A stretch of 64,000 nucleotides of DNA from Lineus longissimus (GCF_910592395.1 NC_088317.1:14510001-14574000), one strand, 5' to 3'. Shown: positions 21,784 to 32,571, counted from the stretch's first letter. Numbers and translations: made by a program. Notes: generated by a model from the letters alone, not told the origin.

Positions 21784-23082
21784 CTACACCTTCCGATGAG
21801 GAAACGGACTCGGCAGATCGCATTCCTCGATATATTCTCCCTCTACCTGCCTCCAGTCCTCAAAAGTAGCTGACGACTTAATCGCGGCCATTTTAGCTGC
21901 CTGGTCGAGCTTCCCTGCCCTAGCGTAGTGTGAAGCCGACGATTCGGAAGACCAACCAATATGATCCATCATGGCCTCGATATCTGGCTGTGAAGGCACC
22001 CCTTTGGATGACAAAAAACGGATCGATATCGCACAGCCGCCCCTCAAACTATGAGGGGTTTCCCCCTCATCAGCCTCTATTTTCCCCAAATAGTACTTTA
22101 ACCTCTGATATGTGACCTCATATGCCAGGGGGCTATCAGCAACTCTCTGGCGCGCGAGAGGCCTAAACAGAAAACCCGTACTTAAATCCACGCCGAATGA
22201 ACTGGCCACCTGAAAATACGTCTTCAAACCCAAGACAGGACACACCACAGCTACCCTCGAACGAAACACCGAAAAGATGTTGGGATTATCAACACGATGG
22301 GTCTTCCCCCAGGTATGCTTAATGTTAAACCCCGCACCCGCAGGCAATTCCCGAATTTCCTGCGACAACATAACCCCCACATCATGGGCCCTGTCTCCCC
22401 CAAAAAACATTAATTTTAACATAGCCTGGTCCCTAGCCAGAACAAACTTCGTGTGTAGAGGGATATCCTGTCGGTCTAATTCCTTGTCTATGTACATTGC
22501 CAGCAAAAGTAGTTTCGATATGAACAAAGGCCTCGCCTGAGACACCATGACATGGGCTTTGCTCTGCTCTACACGAATTTGTCTCAAATAAATTGCAACC
22601 TGATCCGAACGAACCGGATTCCCCTGTCCGGCGGAGCACCACCCATTAGGCTTTCCCAAACGATCAAAAATGTCCCTAAGTTGTGAGATCTTGGATGCCA
22701 CCGTGCCGTACGCTAACCTCCTCGGGCAGGTACATGCGGGTAATCTCTGACCAATAGCCGTGCACTGTATAACATGCACCGCTGTTTTCCCCTCTCTATC
22801 GGCCCATGCCAGATATAAGCAGATATCATCCGGAGTACATGTATCAAGAGCCTTCCCGAGATTGCCCAAGAATAGTTCCAAATTCTTCTGAAGTTTCGAC
22901 TTGCGTATTTGATAACACGACGATTTGAACCCGTCCATCAGGGAATCGACCCGTCTGCGCAATTCAGCAACATCCAACCCCGACTGCCGACCATGGGCGC
23001 CTCTCTGAAGGAGAACAAGAAGAAACACTATTACACAATAAACTACGATCAACTGCCGCCGCCTACTCCTAAGCCCACGCAC
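21784..23082 (-). CDS. Tyrosine recombinase (DIRS-type YR)
   Basis: A 432-residue ORF. The catalytic set is visible in order: R in FFGGDRAHDVG, HxxR in TPHSLRGGCAI, H/W in DHIGWSSES and the nucleophile Y in SHYARAGKL. The N-terminal half has a helical core-binding region (DQVAIYLRQIRVEQSKAHVM). In DIRS elements this enzyme inserts a circular DNA copy into the genome, which explains the end-to-end junctions nearby. Residues SSKGVPSQ lie over DNA (CCTTTGGATGAC) that resembles the element's own core site. The first 35 residues (LIVVYCVIVFLLVLL) are oddly hydrophobic, so the true start may be later. The ORF is undamaged, unlike the RT. Confidence 0.88.
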   Translation of the reverse strand: MRGLRSRRRQLIVVYCVIVFLLVLLQRGAHGRQSGLDVAELRRRVDSLMDGFKSSCYQIRKSKLQKNLELFLGNLGKALDTCTPDDICLYLAWADREGKTAVHVIQCTAIGQRLPACTCPRRLAYGTVASKISQLRDIFDRLGKPNGWCSAGQGNPVRSDQVAIYLRQIRVEQSKAHVMVSQARPLFISKLLLLAMYIDKELDRQDIPLHTKFVLARDQAMLKLMFFGGDRAHDVGVMLSQEIRELPAGAGFNIKHTWGKTHRVDNPNIFSVFRSRVAVVCPVLGLKTYFQVASSFGVDLSTGFLFRPLARQRVADSPLAYEVTYQRLKYYLGKIEADEGETPHSLRGGCAISIRFLSSKGVPSQPDIEAMMDHIGWSSESSASHYARAGKLDQAAKMAAIKSSATFEDWRQVEGEYIEECDLPSPFPHRKV

Positions 23083-23099
23083 AATCAGCTCTTAACCCC

Positions 23100-25316
23100 T
23101 TATTCTAGAACGAGTCTAGCTGCCAACAAGGGGTACAACAACGGCGAAGAGATATAACCCCACTTTGACGGGACCTCTAGCACATTGCGATCATCTCTCC
23201 GACCAAGGACAATAACCGACTTTGCCACCGACATCAACACCGGCCACCAGAACGGAAGAGGGGATAGCTGCGGAACTACCAAGGTTACCCGGAGTGGCCT
23301 TGGGTTTTCATACAACACGAAAAACAAGACCGAACCTATCATGCAAAAAGGCGGGAAACAATGGTAATTTTCCGTGCCGGAAAGTATCTTCGTGAAGACG
23401 TTAACCCCCACCGAACTCGGAAGTGGATAAGGCGTGAAATGCGGCAACGCATTACCATCCCTATCTAGCATTGCATTGGAATCTAATGCCATCAAATCAA
23501 AGGTATGAGGGCCAAACAACTTATCCAACCTCGACCAAGCCTCCACTGATAACCTCGCGTCTCTCGGAGACAACTTACGAGAAGCAGCATCCGCCGCGTT
23601 CTCCTTCGAAGGCACGTAAGTTCGCTTCATATCGCAATTTAGCCCAGAAATGACCTGAAATATGGACTTGAGTAGCTTGACCAACGGAGGGTCCCTAGCC
23701 CCCTGCTTAGCACATGCCGTTACCAACGCCTATATTGTCCACATATACATCTACCCGTTTGTCCCGTAAGCACTCAGGAATCGCCTGCAGAGTCTTCAAC
23801 AAAGCATCAGTCTCCTTCAAATGGATGGGTCTGTCGTCATCCCGTGGCCAGAAATCATGCACCTCCCGACCATCGGGTAGGGAGGCCCCCCAAGCGAATC
23901 CACTGGCATCCGTGGACAAGTTCAAATCCACATGGCGCTCACCCCGCCAATTGGCCCAATCCGAAAAATCATCCAGGAAGCGCCAGAACGCTATTTCCTC
24001 TCTCAAGTCCCCTTCAACCCGAATATCTGCCTTGGCTTTCCCTGACCGACCGATTTCAATGGCCATTGCCCGGATGTAAAGACTTGCAGCAGCAACACAA
24101 GTTTTGAACGAAACGCACTTGCCCATGAATTTTTGCAAAGTCCTTACGGGAACCACGGACTCTGCCAAAATCTGTTCCCTCAACTCTCTAAATTTCAGTT
24201 TCTTATCCGCAGGGATCTGAAATTGCCTTGAAACCGAGTGAACTATCAACCCAAGGTTCAGTAGTGAGCAGGACGGGAACCATAAACTCTTCAGAAATTC
24301 AATGGTGTAGCCTAACAGAGACAGGGTCGCCGCGTTGCAAAATATCGAGATCCCCGTTTGTTGTACCTTCGAACCTGTTACAAACTTTGCTGGGCCAAGA
24401 AACCTGTCATCCAGATACTGGGTAGTGATCACTCCTTTCAATCTTAAAAACGCCGTTGCCTGCATTCCTATTGACTGATAAACGAAGGGGGACAAAGACC
24501 ATCCGAACGGCAAACAATTGTAAACCATGTACCACCCACCAAATTGTATTCCAAAAAAGGTTCTGGACCTCTCAGACAAAATACGTTGAGATAAGCCGAT
24601 TTCTCGTCAGTGGATGCCATGAAATCCCCCTTCTTTATCAGACCCGGGATGAGAGCGGAACCTTCCAGTGAAAACGGCATGTGTTTCATGAAAAGATTTA
24701 AGAACCTTTCATCATGGCACAACCTATTTTTCCTAGTTCCCGTTATCATCAATAGGGGCATAACCAACTATGGTGGAGGAATCTCGCCCACTCTACCCAG
24801 AAGCTTGAGGGAACCATTCCTTAAACCCTCCTCCAAGTGATGGGCTATTTCTTCCTTGTGGGGCTCACAGTTGGCATAATTATTAAAGATCCGCGACGGT
24901 GGAACTTGTGCGTCGTACAAGACGCCATTGAAATAGCCACTGAATGGTTGAAAAAAGTCAAAAATGTCGACCATTTCTTTTATCCAACCTCCCACCATCC
25001 GAGATGACCCATCATTTACCAATTTCAATAGAGCTTGCCAATTGGCTGCCTTCTGATGTAGCTGACCGGCGACAAAATGCCGATGGTCCCTTAGGGGTAA
25101 GTTGTCCAGTAGTTCCTCCCAATTGTTACCGAGGTCTCCCCACTCTTTTGCCAAGAAACCTGGATCCGAGCGAGACGAGGGGAAGGGCCTGCCCTTGTAG
25201 TCCACGTATCTCGGTGATCTCAGCCCTGCAGTTGCCGCGACCGGGTTGAATGAAGAATCCAACTCCCATGCTGGTACACTCTGACTGTTGGCCTGAAACC
25301 ACAGCAAGGAACACAT
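23100..25316 (-). pseudogene. pol: DIRS pol: RT, RNase H, methyltransferase-like tract (one stop, two frameshifts)
   Basis: The N-terminal RT part (25316-24768) has WIKEMVDIFDFFQPFSGYF and ends VGEIPPP before a TAG at 24768-24770. The same frame resumes with LVMPLLMITG. Near 24580 a one-base change in a T run shifts the frame. The next segment has FFGIQFGGWYMVYNCLPFGW and the active-site box YLDDRF. RNase H follows (NLSTDASGFAWGASL, ETDALLKTL, VYVDN). A second frameshift near 23720 leads to YVPSKENAADAASRKLSP and the tract DLMALDSNAMLDRDG to FPPFCMIGSVL that follows RNase H in DIRS elements. Copying must therefore have depended on another element. Confidence 0.85.
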
Positions 25317-25680
25317 AACTAGTGTGTTTGACCCAAGTCCCAGGCAACTGCGGAACAGCTACACTTCTGCAAGGCCAGACCCTCCCCCTCCCGTTCCAAC
25401 TGGGCATCAGTGTCCCAGGAAACAAGAGAGAAAGCATCTTGCCCTCCCAACCAGGCTGCAAAAAATTAAGCAACTACGAGAAAGAATAGAAAATCAAAAC
25501 CTTTATTTACCTCTCACAGAGCCCGAGATATATAGAAACATACTTGTAAATTAACACCAGTATATGCCTCATCTCCTCAATTTAACATTCAACCTATTCT
25601 TGTAAGTGCTTACTGACCTATATATCTCCCAGAGACCTCTCATTATTGACTAATATCCCAACTACAACTACAAGATAGTA
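25317..25680. other. DIRS internal region between gag-like ORF and RT
   Basis: There is no clear ORF. A donor-like or leader function is possible but nothing specific can be shown. Confidence 0.4.
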
Positions 25681-26031
25681 TTACTCGGACTTTGTACCAT
25701 TACCCGTGGTAGCGGACCCGAACTGATGCTGCGGGCATGAGCGAAGTAGGTGCTCACTTGACCCGCAGCCGTAGCAATTCCTCCCGTATGGGTTGGGCCC
25801 ACTTCTCCCAAAAGCACTGCGAAAGTTTCGCCTCCCTCTGAAGCTCCTTCTGTTGAAGCTATTATAACCAAACCCAAAATTTGGTGGCGCGGGATACCCC
25901 GAGAAACCCGACTCGTTCTTTTTCTCCTTCTCCTTCTCCTTTTCCCTTTCTTCCTTCTTCTTAGCTTTACGCCAAGAGTCAACCGCCACCTGTGCTTTCC
26001 GTGCCTGTTCAGTTCCGACCAGACGTGTCAT
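25681..26031 (-). CDS. gag: DIRS gag-like protein with zinc knuckle
   Basis: A 116-residue ORF. A charged Lys/Glu-rich helix (KKKEEREKEKEKEKKNE) is followed by a Gly/Asn/Phe/Arg-rich stretch and a CCHC knuckle, CYGCGSSEHLLRSC (C-x2-C-x4-H-x4-C), for nucleic-acid binding. A TAA lies directly before its ATG, so if it is part of a larger gag it must be joined by splicing or it is broken. Confidence 0.7.
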   Translation of the reverse strand: MTRLVGTEQARKAQVAVDSWRKAKKKEEREKEKEKEKKNESGFSGYPAPPNFGFGYNSFNRRSFRGRRNFRSAFGRSGPNPYGRNCYGCGSSEHLLRSCPQHQFGSATTGNGTKSE

Positions 26032-26433
26032 TTAGCCTGCAGCACCGCACAATGCAACATGTAACGGCGGTTCTCCACTGTATCCTCTGCGTCGACGATC
26101 TCCAACAGAGACTATAACAAGACAAAAATAAAAAATTGTCAGCCAACAAGACCACACCAAATTCCCGGTAACACCGCCTTCCAAGCGTAACACAAGTATT
26201 AATTTCATCGTCTTAAGGTACATGTAGGCTTAAACCGTAATTCCGCCAAGCTAACGACACCCTACCTTACTTTTCGGCAAACAATCCTCATCGCTAACCG
26301 ATGAAAAGTTCCCGAAATATTCTCCCTGCTGGAAAGGTCGAATGTACGCTGAGTCTACAACGATACCCCACAAAAACGAATCCACATACCCCGGCGGACG
26401 GGGAAGGCGACCTAAGTTACACCCTGAACCTAA

Positions 26434-26712
26434 TCAATGACCCGCCTCCCCAATCAGAGCAAAACGGTTACTCACCGACGCCTCGTGACCCATGAGCGCC
26501 ACTGCCTCCCTGTCAATCTCATCCTTCGAGTATGCATGCAGGAGATGCTTTTCCGACACACTCGCCAGCATTTCCGGGGCCCGATCAAAGTCATCTGTAT
26601 TTAGACATTTGAATCTCTTAATCACCGGCAGCGTGTCCGCCCCCAGCAGGGAGTGACCCTTCTGTAACCAATACTTAGGAGACGACATGATCCCTTCGCA
26701 ATCAACGAACAA
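26434..26712 (-). CDS. Probable N-terminal gag exon of DIRS element
   Basis: The frame reads MSSPKYWLQKGHSLLG.. to DREAVALMGHEAS and then meets GTGAGTAACC, a good donor with the intron from 26475 on the minus strand. The position upstream of the knuckle ORF suits gag. I could not find an acceptor that keeps the frame into 26031, so the join is unproven. Confidence 0.4.
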   Translation of the reverse strand: MFVDCEGIMSSPKYWLQKGHSLLGADTLPVIKRFKCLNTDDFDRAPEMLASVSEKHLLHAYSKDEIDREAVALMGHEASVSNRFALIGEAGH

Positions 26713-27652
26713 GTGTGCCGAACCTGACGTCCTCGCCCAAAAAAGCGAACCAAAAGCTCCAATGCCAGTGGTGCACGCCCTAACTTCTCGCCTGAGCTAC
26801 ATGAAACCTACTGTAAAACCTCAGGAAACGTACAATTCCAACTTCCATAAACAACAACCTGAAACCTGTTCGCCGAAAACCACTAAACTACTACTCCGAC
26901 GAGACAATGAAAACGGCTCTGTCGAAATCATAACCGAATCCAGCCGAACAATAGAATAGCCACGGCCTGGCTACCTTCCTTCTAAGAAACACAACGCCCG
27001 GGCCCGATCAACCACACAGTCATACCATACATTATACACCTCATTTATGATCACCGATCTTTTCTCACTCTTAAGTAATCTAAGTATTATTTGACTACTT
27101 TAATTACTTAGTGCTCTCTTTCCTCTTACATTCTGTCTGCCCTGCACTTATGCTTATTGTACTTTCATCTTATGAAAAAGTAAATTTTTCACGGATTCAA
27201 CAAACGATTTGTAATTTGTAATCTGTGATTTGTACCATCGACACGTGTACCTGCCCGAGTTGGCCTCGGTATATCAATAACCTATATAGTCTTATGCACT
27301 AAGATCGATACGGTGAACTCACTTACATAATTATACCACTAAACCACCCACTCGGATCAGCGCCATCCACTTCCTACTTCGAACACTTAACCACAAATCC
27401 CATAGCAGACACCAAATTTATTTCCCAACTGACGCTCTTAACCCAACTGCGCCAGGGCTGACAGCTCCTCACTTTGGTTCCTCAATACTTTCCCTACATT
27501 ATCCTGCACCAGCTCCAACAGCTCCTGCGCCACCATTCCACTACCCAACTCTCATCCGGGCAACCTAGCATGGCCTGCCCTCGGGCCTAACCCGACCCAA
27601 CAGGATAACTCGCTATTTACTACTTCATCAGAGTCGGTCCTCTAGCTTATCA
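26713..27652. other. DIRS 5' untranslated region
   Basis: About 0.9 kb upstream of the gag-like ORFs. No supported gene is present. Confidence 0.5.
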
Positions 27653-28043
27653 CCTCGGCCATCTTGACGAATCAAGCCTTCCGGCAGCCTGGCCCACCTT
27701 GCCCAAGCAAGGTCACCTCCGGCTTATTTCCTCGGCCATCTTGACGAATCAAGCCTTCCGGCAGCCTGGCCCACCTTGCCCAAGCAAGGTCACCTCCGGC
27801 TTATTTCCTCGGCCATCTTGACGAATCAAGCCTTCCGGCAGCCTGGCCCACCTTGCCCAAACAAGGTCACGTCCGGCTTATTTCCTCGGCCATCTTGACG
27901 AATCAAGCGTTCCGGCAGCCTTGAGCCTACCCTGCCCAAGCAGAGTTACTTCCCGGCTTATCACCTCGGCCATCCTGACGAATCAAGCATTCCGGCAGCC
28001 TTGAGCCTACCCTTCCGAAGAAGGGTTACTCCCCGGCTATGCA
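27653..28043. repeat. 77-bp tandem repeat, five copies, near DIRS right end
   Basis: Copies begin CCTCGGCCATCTTGACGAAT at 27653, 27730 and 27807, with two more diverged copies near 27884 and 27965. Each contains a short hairpin, CCTTGCCCAAGCAAGG. It lies between the end region and the 5' leader of the minus-strand element, where it could affect transcription. No function is shown. Confidence 0.85.
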
Positions 28044-28229
28044 CTAACTCACCTAGTCCAGTGCAAACTACTACTATAGTGCACAATCCACTATAGTAGC
28101 GCTGATCCCAAAACCAATCATGCCGAACACAAGAGCTGCCCAACAGCACGTCCGTCACGGTCGGATTTCAAAACCAACTGAGGTTATTAGGCAATCACGT
28201 GTTCTCGACGTCACACCACTTCGGATAAC
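28044..28229. other. DIRS right terminal region
   Basis: It holds a palindrome around CACTATAGTGCACAATCCACTATAGT (a nearly repeated ACTATAGTG) and the terminal about 65 bp shared with the 279-bp derivatives. Confidence 0.6.
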
Positions 28230-28546
28230 ACGCTATATCACCGAATGTCCAATCGTATTTAGTGTAAGATTAGGCTTGGGGTAGCTACGTCCTTGAGTGC
28301 ATGCAATTGTGGCAACGCATGTCGTAGTGTTTAGTCATAACATGAAACACTGCACTCGCACTCGTTGAAATTTATGCAACAGCGTCGTGTTATTTCATAT
28401 TGAATGGATAACCCGCCTACTCTAGTAACAGGCCAAGTTGCTGTAAATCAAGAAGCACTGCAAATACTGGATCCATTCACCAATAAGATCCTAAGCCCAA
28501 CAATACCCGATTTCTACTACCGCCACGATGGGTCGAGCCTAAACAA
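28230..28546. other. Module B, unit 2, first part
   Basis: The array sequence resumes (CGCTATATCACCGAATGTCC). No gene is recognised. Confidence 0.5.
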
Positions 28547-28989
28547 GAGACAAGACCACTAATGAATATTCATAGGTTGGAGGGTCGAGGCCTATCAATT
28601 AGACGAGTGCATGTTTTTTACTCTCAAGTACATATTTGGAGAGGTATTGAAAAAATATTTGCTGTGGCAAGTCTACAGATATAAAGAAATTATTTGATGA
28701 AAAAATTAATTTCGAATTTTGCTAATTGGGTAATAGGGGGCGTGTTTTGAGTTTTTTCTGCCAGTTGGCTGAAAACAGTGGAAATATCAAAGTCTGTCTA
28801 ATTTGTCGATTATAAAAAAATTTCCGTGGTCAATCACCAATTTCCATCGCACCAGTTACTCGCAAGACTAACCCGTATATCATATCCGAATTTCAGTTTC
28901 ACTACTTGACGCGTTTGTTGATGCGTCGCGGTCAAACATTGACAATTTAACTGCTAAAAGGCTTAAAAAATCAATTGTGGTCTTGTCTC
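28547..28989 (+). repeat. 443-bp direct repeat, left
   Basis: It has 13-bp perfect inverted ends (GAGACAAGACCAC). Its inner flank is TATT, which does not match ACAA. Confidence 0.85.
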
Positions 28990-29538
28990 TATTTACACTA
29001 CATTTTGGGTCAATATAGTGAAAAATTTGAATGTGCTCAAATCACTCTAATTCATTTAGAATATTGTATTGCTGATGATTTAAGGTCAAAACAAGCTAAA
29101 ATAATGAGAAAAAAACTTAATTTGACCCAAATAAGAGTCAACCTGACCCCGGTCTAAGTTCGGTTTCATTTTTACAAGTCTTGTTGTGTTGCCATTCATT
29201 TTGTAATTTCTTTGAAACTACTTAGGCCTTGATTCTGAAAGTTGTGCCCTAAGCAGCAAATATATTCCTAAATCACATCCTAAATTTTCAGCTCCATAGC
29301 TTGCTTATTCTGGCCAGGGCAGGTCTTTGAATTTGGTGCTGTTGGCTGCAAAATCATGACTTTTTGTCGATTTTGTCCTCTTTCGTCGCTTTGGCACAGT
29401 TGTACCACTCTTTGAAATGTCTCTCATTTCTCCAAAAATGTCCAGATATGACTTTCCTTTGTTGGAGAGTTGTGGGATGTCATGTACATTAGTTTGAAAA
29501 AAATCTCAAAATGTTAACCCCTGAAATGTACCTTCATT
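28990..29538. other. Core of composite element
   Basis: 549 AT-rich bp. The only ORF (60 codons, from 28975) starts inside the repeat and resembles nothing I know. Confidence 0.5.
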
Positions 29539-29981
29539 GAGACAAGACCACTAATGAATATTCATAGGTTGGAGGGTCGAGGCCTATCAATTAGACGAGT
29601 GCATGTTTTTTACTCTCAAGTACATATTTGGAGAGGTATTGAAAAAATATTTGCTGTGGCAAGTCTACAGATATAAAGAAATTATTTGATGAAAAAATTA
29701 ATTTCGAATTTTGCTAATTGGGTAATAGGGGGCGTGTTTTGAGTTTTTTCTGCCAGTTGGCTGAAAACAGTGGAAATATCAAAGTCTGTCTAATTTGTCG
29801 ATTATAAAAAAATTTCCGTGGTCAATCACCAATTTCCATCGCACCAGTTACTCGCAAGACTAACCCGTATATCATATCCGAATTTCAGTTTCACTACTTG
29901 ACGCGTTTGTTGATGCGTCGCGGTCAAACATTGACAATTTAACTGCTAAAAGGCTTAAAAAATCAATTGTGGTCTTGTCTC
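29539..29981 (+). repeat. 443-bp direct repeat, right
   Basis: The length equals the left copy and I found no differences by eye. Its inner flank is CATT and its outer flank ACAA. Confidence 0.85.
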
Positions 29982-31868
29982 ACAACCGGGAATAATAGTA
30001 GGCCTTTCGCAGCCATAAAAGTGGTGGGATAGCTTGTTTTCGTTTCTTCCAATTGGTCTTTAATTGTTATATGAAAAGTTCTGCTTTAGAGTCATGACCA
30101 TTCATGACGATTACGTTGTTAACTCTTCAATAGATATCCCACCCCAATAGGGTAATATCGGGCTTGGGATCTTATTGGCGAGTGGATCCAGTAGAATCTA
30201 ATAAGCGAATTAAAATTGTAAAAGGAGGCTGTCGGTTTTGACTCGACGAGGCATTTTTTATAACATCGATCTAGTACCTAAGAAATCCGTAAGGGGCGCG
30301 TTACCAATAACTCTTCTAAAATGAAGGTAAAATATGTATCACATGATCGTAAATTTTTAAAAGATGAAAGTAATGTATGTATATAAATGATGCGCAAACA
30401 TAGACCAGCGGAAGAGCAAGAGTATTCTTGAACCTTATAGCAGTGACCATTTGGGTCATCGAAACTTCTTTGATTTATCAATGCTAGCTTATCCCAGTCT
30501 TAGGTTTTTACCGGGTCAAACAAAACTCCTCATATTTAAAAGAGGGTCCGATCCGTGAGGGAGCCCCTCTTCAAGGTGCGTGATCACACTAAGACCTATA
30601 TAGCCTGGGGATCACTATCCTAAGATTATCAATTTGAGAACCAAATCTCCCCTTTCGTTTGCCCATTTCTGCAGGATCGCAATGAATTGTGCACAACTGC
30701 ATGTCGGTCGCTTTTCTCATCGGTGAAAACATATTTTTATGCTGCAAATTTGGCCAAGTCGAAAAGCAATGGCTATTCTTTGACCTCATGTCCAAATATT
30801 TATACACTATCAAGTGGTTTACTCAATAGGGATCAGCAAATTTAATAATAGTAGCCATAAAGACGAGACAAGAAAAAGAGCTCATCTCGTCACTGTGCAA
30901 CGCTGCACTGTGACTAACGAGTACTTCCTCGAGCCGCGACAAGTGGCATGTCATCAAGTCGCCACACGGAGGCCTGAGTTGGAATATGTAAAACCATGCG
31001 ATTATAAAAAATCAAGATAGACATTGTTGTATCTGGTATCAAACAAATAAAGGGAAGCATCGGGCTACATGTTAGACGAAATTAAATGCAAAGCCATTTA
31101 GCAAATGTCGAGACAGTTAGATAATATTGCATCAATTGTTCAACCTGAATTGTTTGCAACTCAACGGGGAATTCGCAATTGCTTCATAAAAATTGTTTTG
31201 ACTAACGTATAGAGAGTTAAACTAGCTACCAGATCTAGATGCGCCTCATTTAATCTCGATAATGTGATACTTTTTTAAAGGTCCTCTTCCCACTTTTTTA
31301 GGCCTTGTTGCTTTTCAAGCGCAGATCAGATCGGTATCGTCGAGGAGAGGCTGACATGGACTTGTCGAGGTCGTTTCTCCAGAAATTTACATCGGCATTG
31401 AAAGGAACAAGAATTTGACAGTTAATACCGGAACATCTCTACAAATAGGCGCTGGTCTCCGTCCAGCACTGTAAGTATGACCAGTTAGCATGTAGTTTGT
31501 CACATTTGCTAATTTTCTAGTTGAATCTTTAGCCTAGTTCAAAACTTAAACACTGCAGCGGAATCGGTGTCAAAGCAAGGTGATATTCATCCGCCTTACA
31601 ACAACGTCAAGGAGTTCCCTGATAACCCTAAAGCATCGCTTTGAGATGGGATTTCGTGTGGCAACCTACTGCAATTGTTACAGTATCCTGTAACAGTACA
31701 ATATTTACAAGATTATTGGAAGATTCTCCGTAAAGATTAATATCATAATGTCCTCGTACATCTGTACATGAATGAATAAGATCCAAAACAGGAGTCCTAC
31801 TAGACGATTTTCTACCTAGGAACTTCAAACTTCAAATACATGTACCTCTAGAGAAGTTTACATCCCAA
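29982..31868. other. Module B, unit 2, with conserved unassigned ORFs
   Basis: Three array-conserved frames lie here: minus 30278-30481 (SSFKNLRSCDTYFTFILEE), minus 30589-30813 (MRSKNSHCFSTWPNLQHKN) and plus 30814-31020 (VQRCTVTNEYFLEPRQVACH). They recur open in units 3 and 4 at about 40.0-40.9 and 56.9-57.9 kb. Across the first frame, the plus strand of the 57.1-kb copy also reads a protein-like stretch (TFLKDESMYINDAQRQTNG), so the coding strand is undecided. No family is recognised. Confidence 0.4.
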
Positions 31869-32571
31869 ATGGCTCTAAAAGAAGAAATGCCAACTCCCAG
31901 AATTGTGAGATGTTCACATCGTTTGCTCCTAGAAAGGCGGCAGTGCAGCATGGCAGCTCTGTTTCTGTGCCTTAACGTTTTTGAATGGTGCGGGCTTTGG
32001 CTAGGCTTTCTCTCGGTCGGTCATCAAGGGACAGTCCACCAGTACAGAATTACCGAATTGTGACGACTACCGGGCTTGGCAACTGGCCGGAGAGCAGCAC
32101 TTGGTCACGACACGACAATTAAAATTTCAAGCGATTAAACCAAACACGCCATAAACAACTCGGCAAATTCTTCAGTGCAAACTTGACGATGCATTGTATA
32201 TCAAAGCGTATAATCAGTCACCATCATGTGGCAAGACGTACCCATTGCTGTACAGCCAATTGACGAATTTCTTCTCTATTTTTCCGCCGTTCTCCAAATT
32301 TCTTAATCCCATGCATGTACACGCGAATAGTGACTTCTCAGCGTTATTTACTCCCGATCCAACAGTACTTGAATATGCAATTACAATGCAGGCGTCCTTA
32401 CTTGCATTTCTATTTACTAAGGACTATAACTTTCGTACGTACGCTGACATGGCTGATGGAAATGTCTTCGCGATCATGGAGCAGTTAAAACCCTATATCA
32501 ATAGAAAATGCCACAAAACACGTCGTTTTACTGTAAAAGTTTGGTCAACGGTACATCCCACCAAGTGCTGA
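31869..32571 (+). pseudogene. P-upstream exon candidates, unit 2
   Basis: The first frame (31869-32063) is 64 codons with a signal-like MAALFLCLNVFEWCGLWLG. A second frame (32194-32571) reads LLYSQLTNFFSIFPPFSKF, then SALFTPDPTVLEYAITMQ and FRTYADMADGNVFAIMEQL. The LFTPDPTVLEY tract resembles LFKPPASAILEF at the start of gene M exon 2. These could be 5' exons of gene P, which lies downstream on the same strand. No splice pair joining the frames was proved, and the other copies are broken. Confidence 0.4.

Larger units (their letters stand above)
19992..28229 (-). mobile_element. Head-to-tail concatemer of a DIRS-type element and 279-bp derivatives
   Basis: Between TTAGAATCAC and ACGCTATATC, adjacent in the other units, lie five pieces joined directly end to start: a 279-bp unit, a 592-bp DIRS end fragment, two further 279-bp units, and a 6,809-bp DIRS element. 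Each piece begins AAAGTATCC. All end GGATAAC except the fragment, which ends GGATGAC. No target-site duplication is visible. This is the pattern expected when circular DNA is integrated by a tyrosine recombinase. Confidence 0.85.
21421..28229 (-). mobile_element. DIRS-type tyrosine-recombinase retrotransposon, full length, minus strand
   Basis: It is 6,809 bp with imperfect inverted termini (AAAGTATCCAAAGCGGTG against GTTATCCGAAGTGGTG). On the minus strand the order is gag-like ORFs (26712-25681), reverse transcriptase, RNase H and a C-terminal methyltransferase-like tract (25316-23100), then tyrosine recombinase (23082-21784). There is no integrase and no LTR, as expected of DIRS elements. 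RT carries one in-frame stop and two frameshifts, while the recombinase is intact. Confidence 0.88.
28547..29981. mobile_element. Composite element with identical 443-bp direct repeats
   Basis: A 1,435-bp insertion is flanked by ACAA on both sides. Unit 3 has one ACAA at the empty site, AAACAACCGGG near 39952. It consists of two direct 443-bp repeats that look identical by eye, around a 549-bp core. Each repeat starts GAGACAAGACCAC and ends with its exact reverse complement. Only the outermost ends are flanked by the ACAA duplication, so the whole moved as one piece. No protein of note is encoded. I cannot assign a superfamily. It lacks the TG..CA ends of an LTR. Confidence 0.8.

Noticed and set aside
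22909-24840. Plus-strand ORFs over the DIRS region
   Set aside because: They are antisense shadows of the recombinase and RT frames.
27653-28043. CRISPR-like array
   Set aside because: The copies are contiguous 77-bp tandem repeats without unique spacers, in a eukaryotic transposon.
28547-29981. Classical LTR retrotransposon or TRIM
   Set aside because: The direct repeats lack TG..CA ends, carry inverted termini of their own, and no primer-binding site or polypurine tract is visible.
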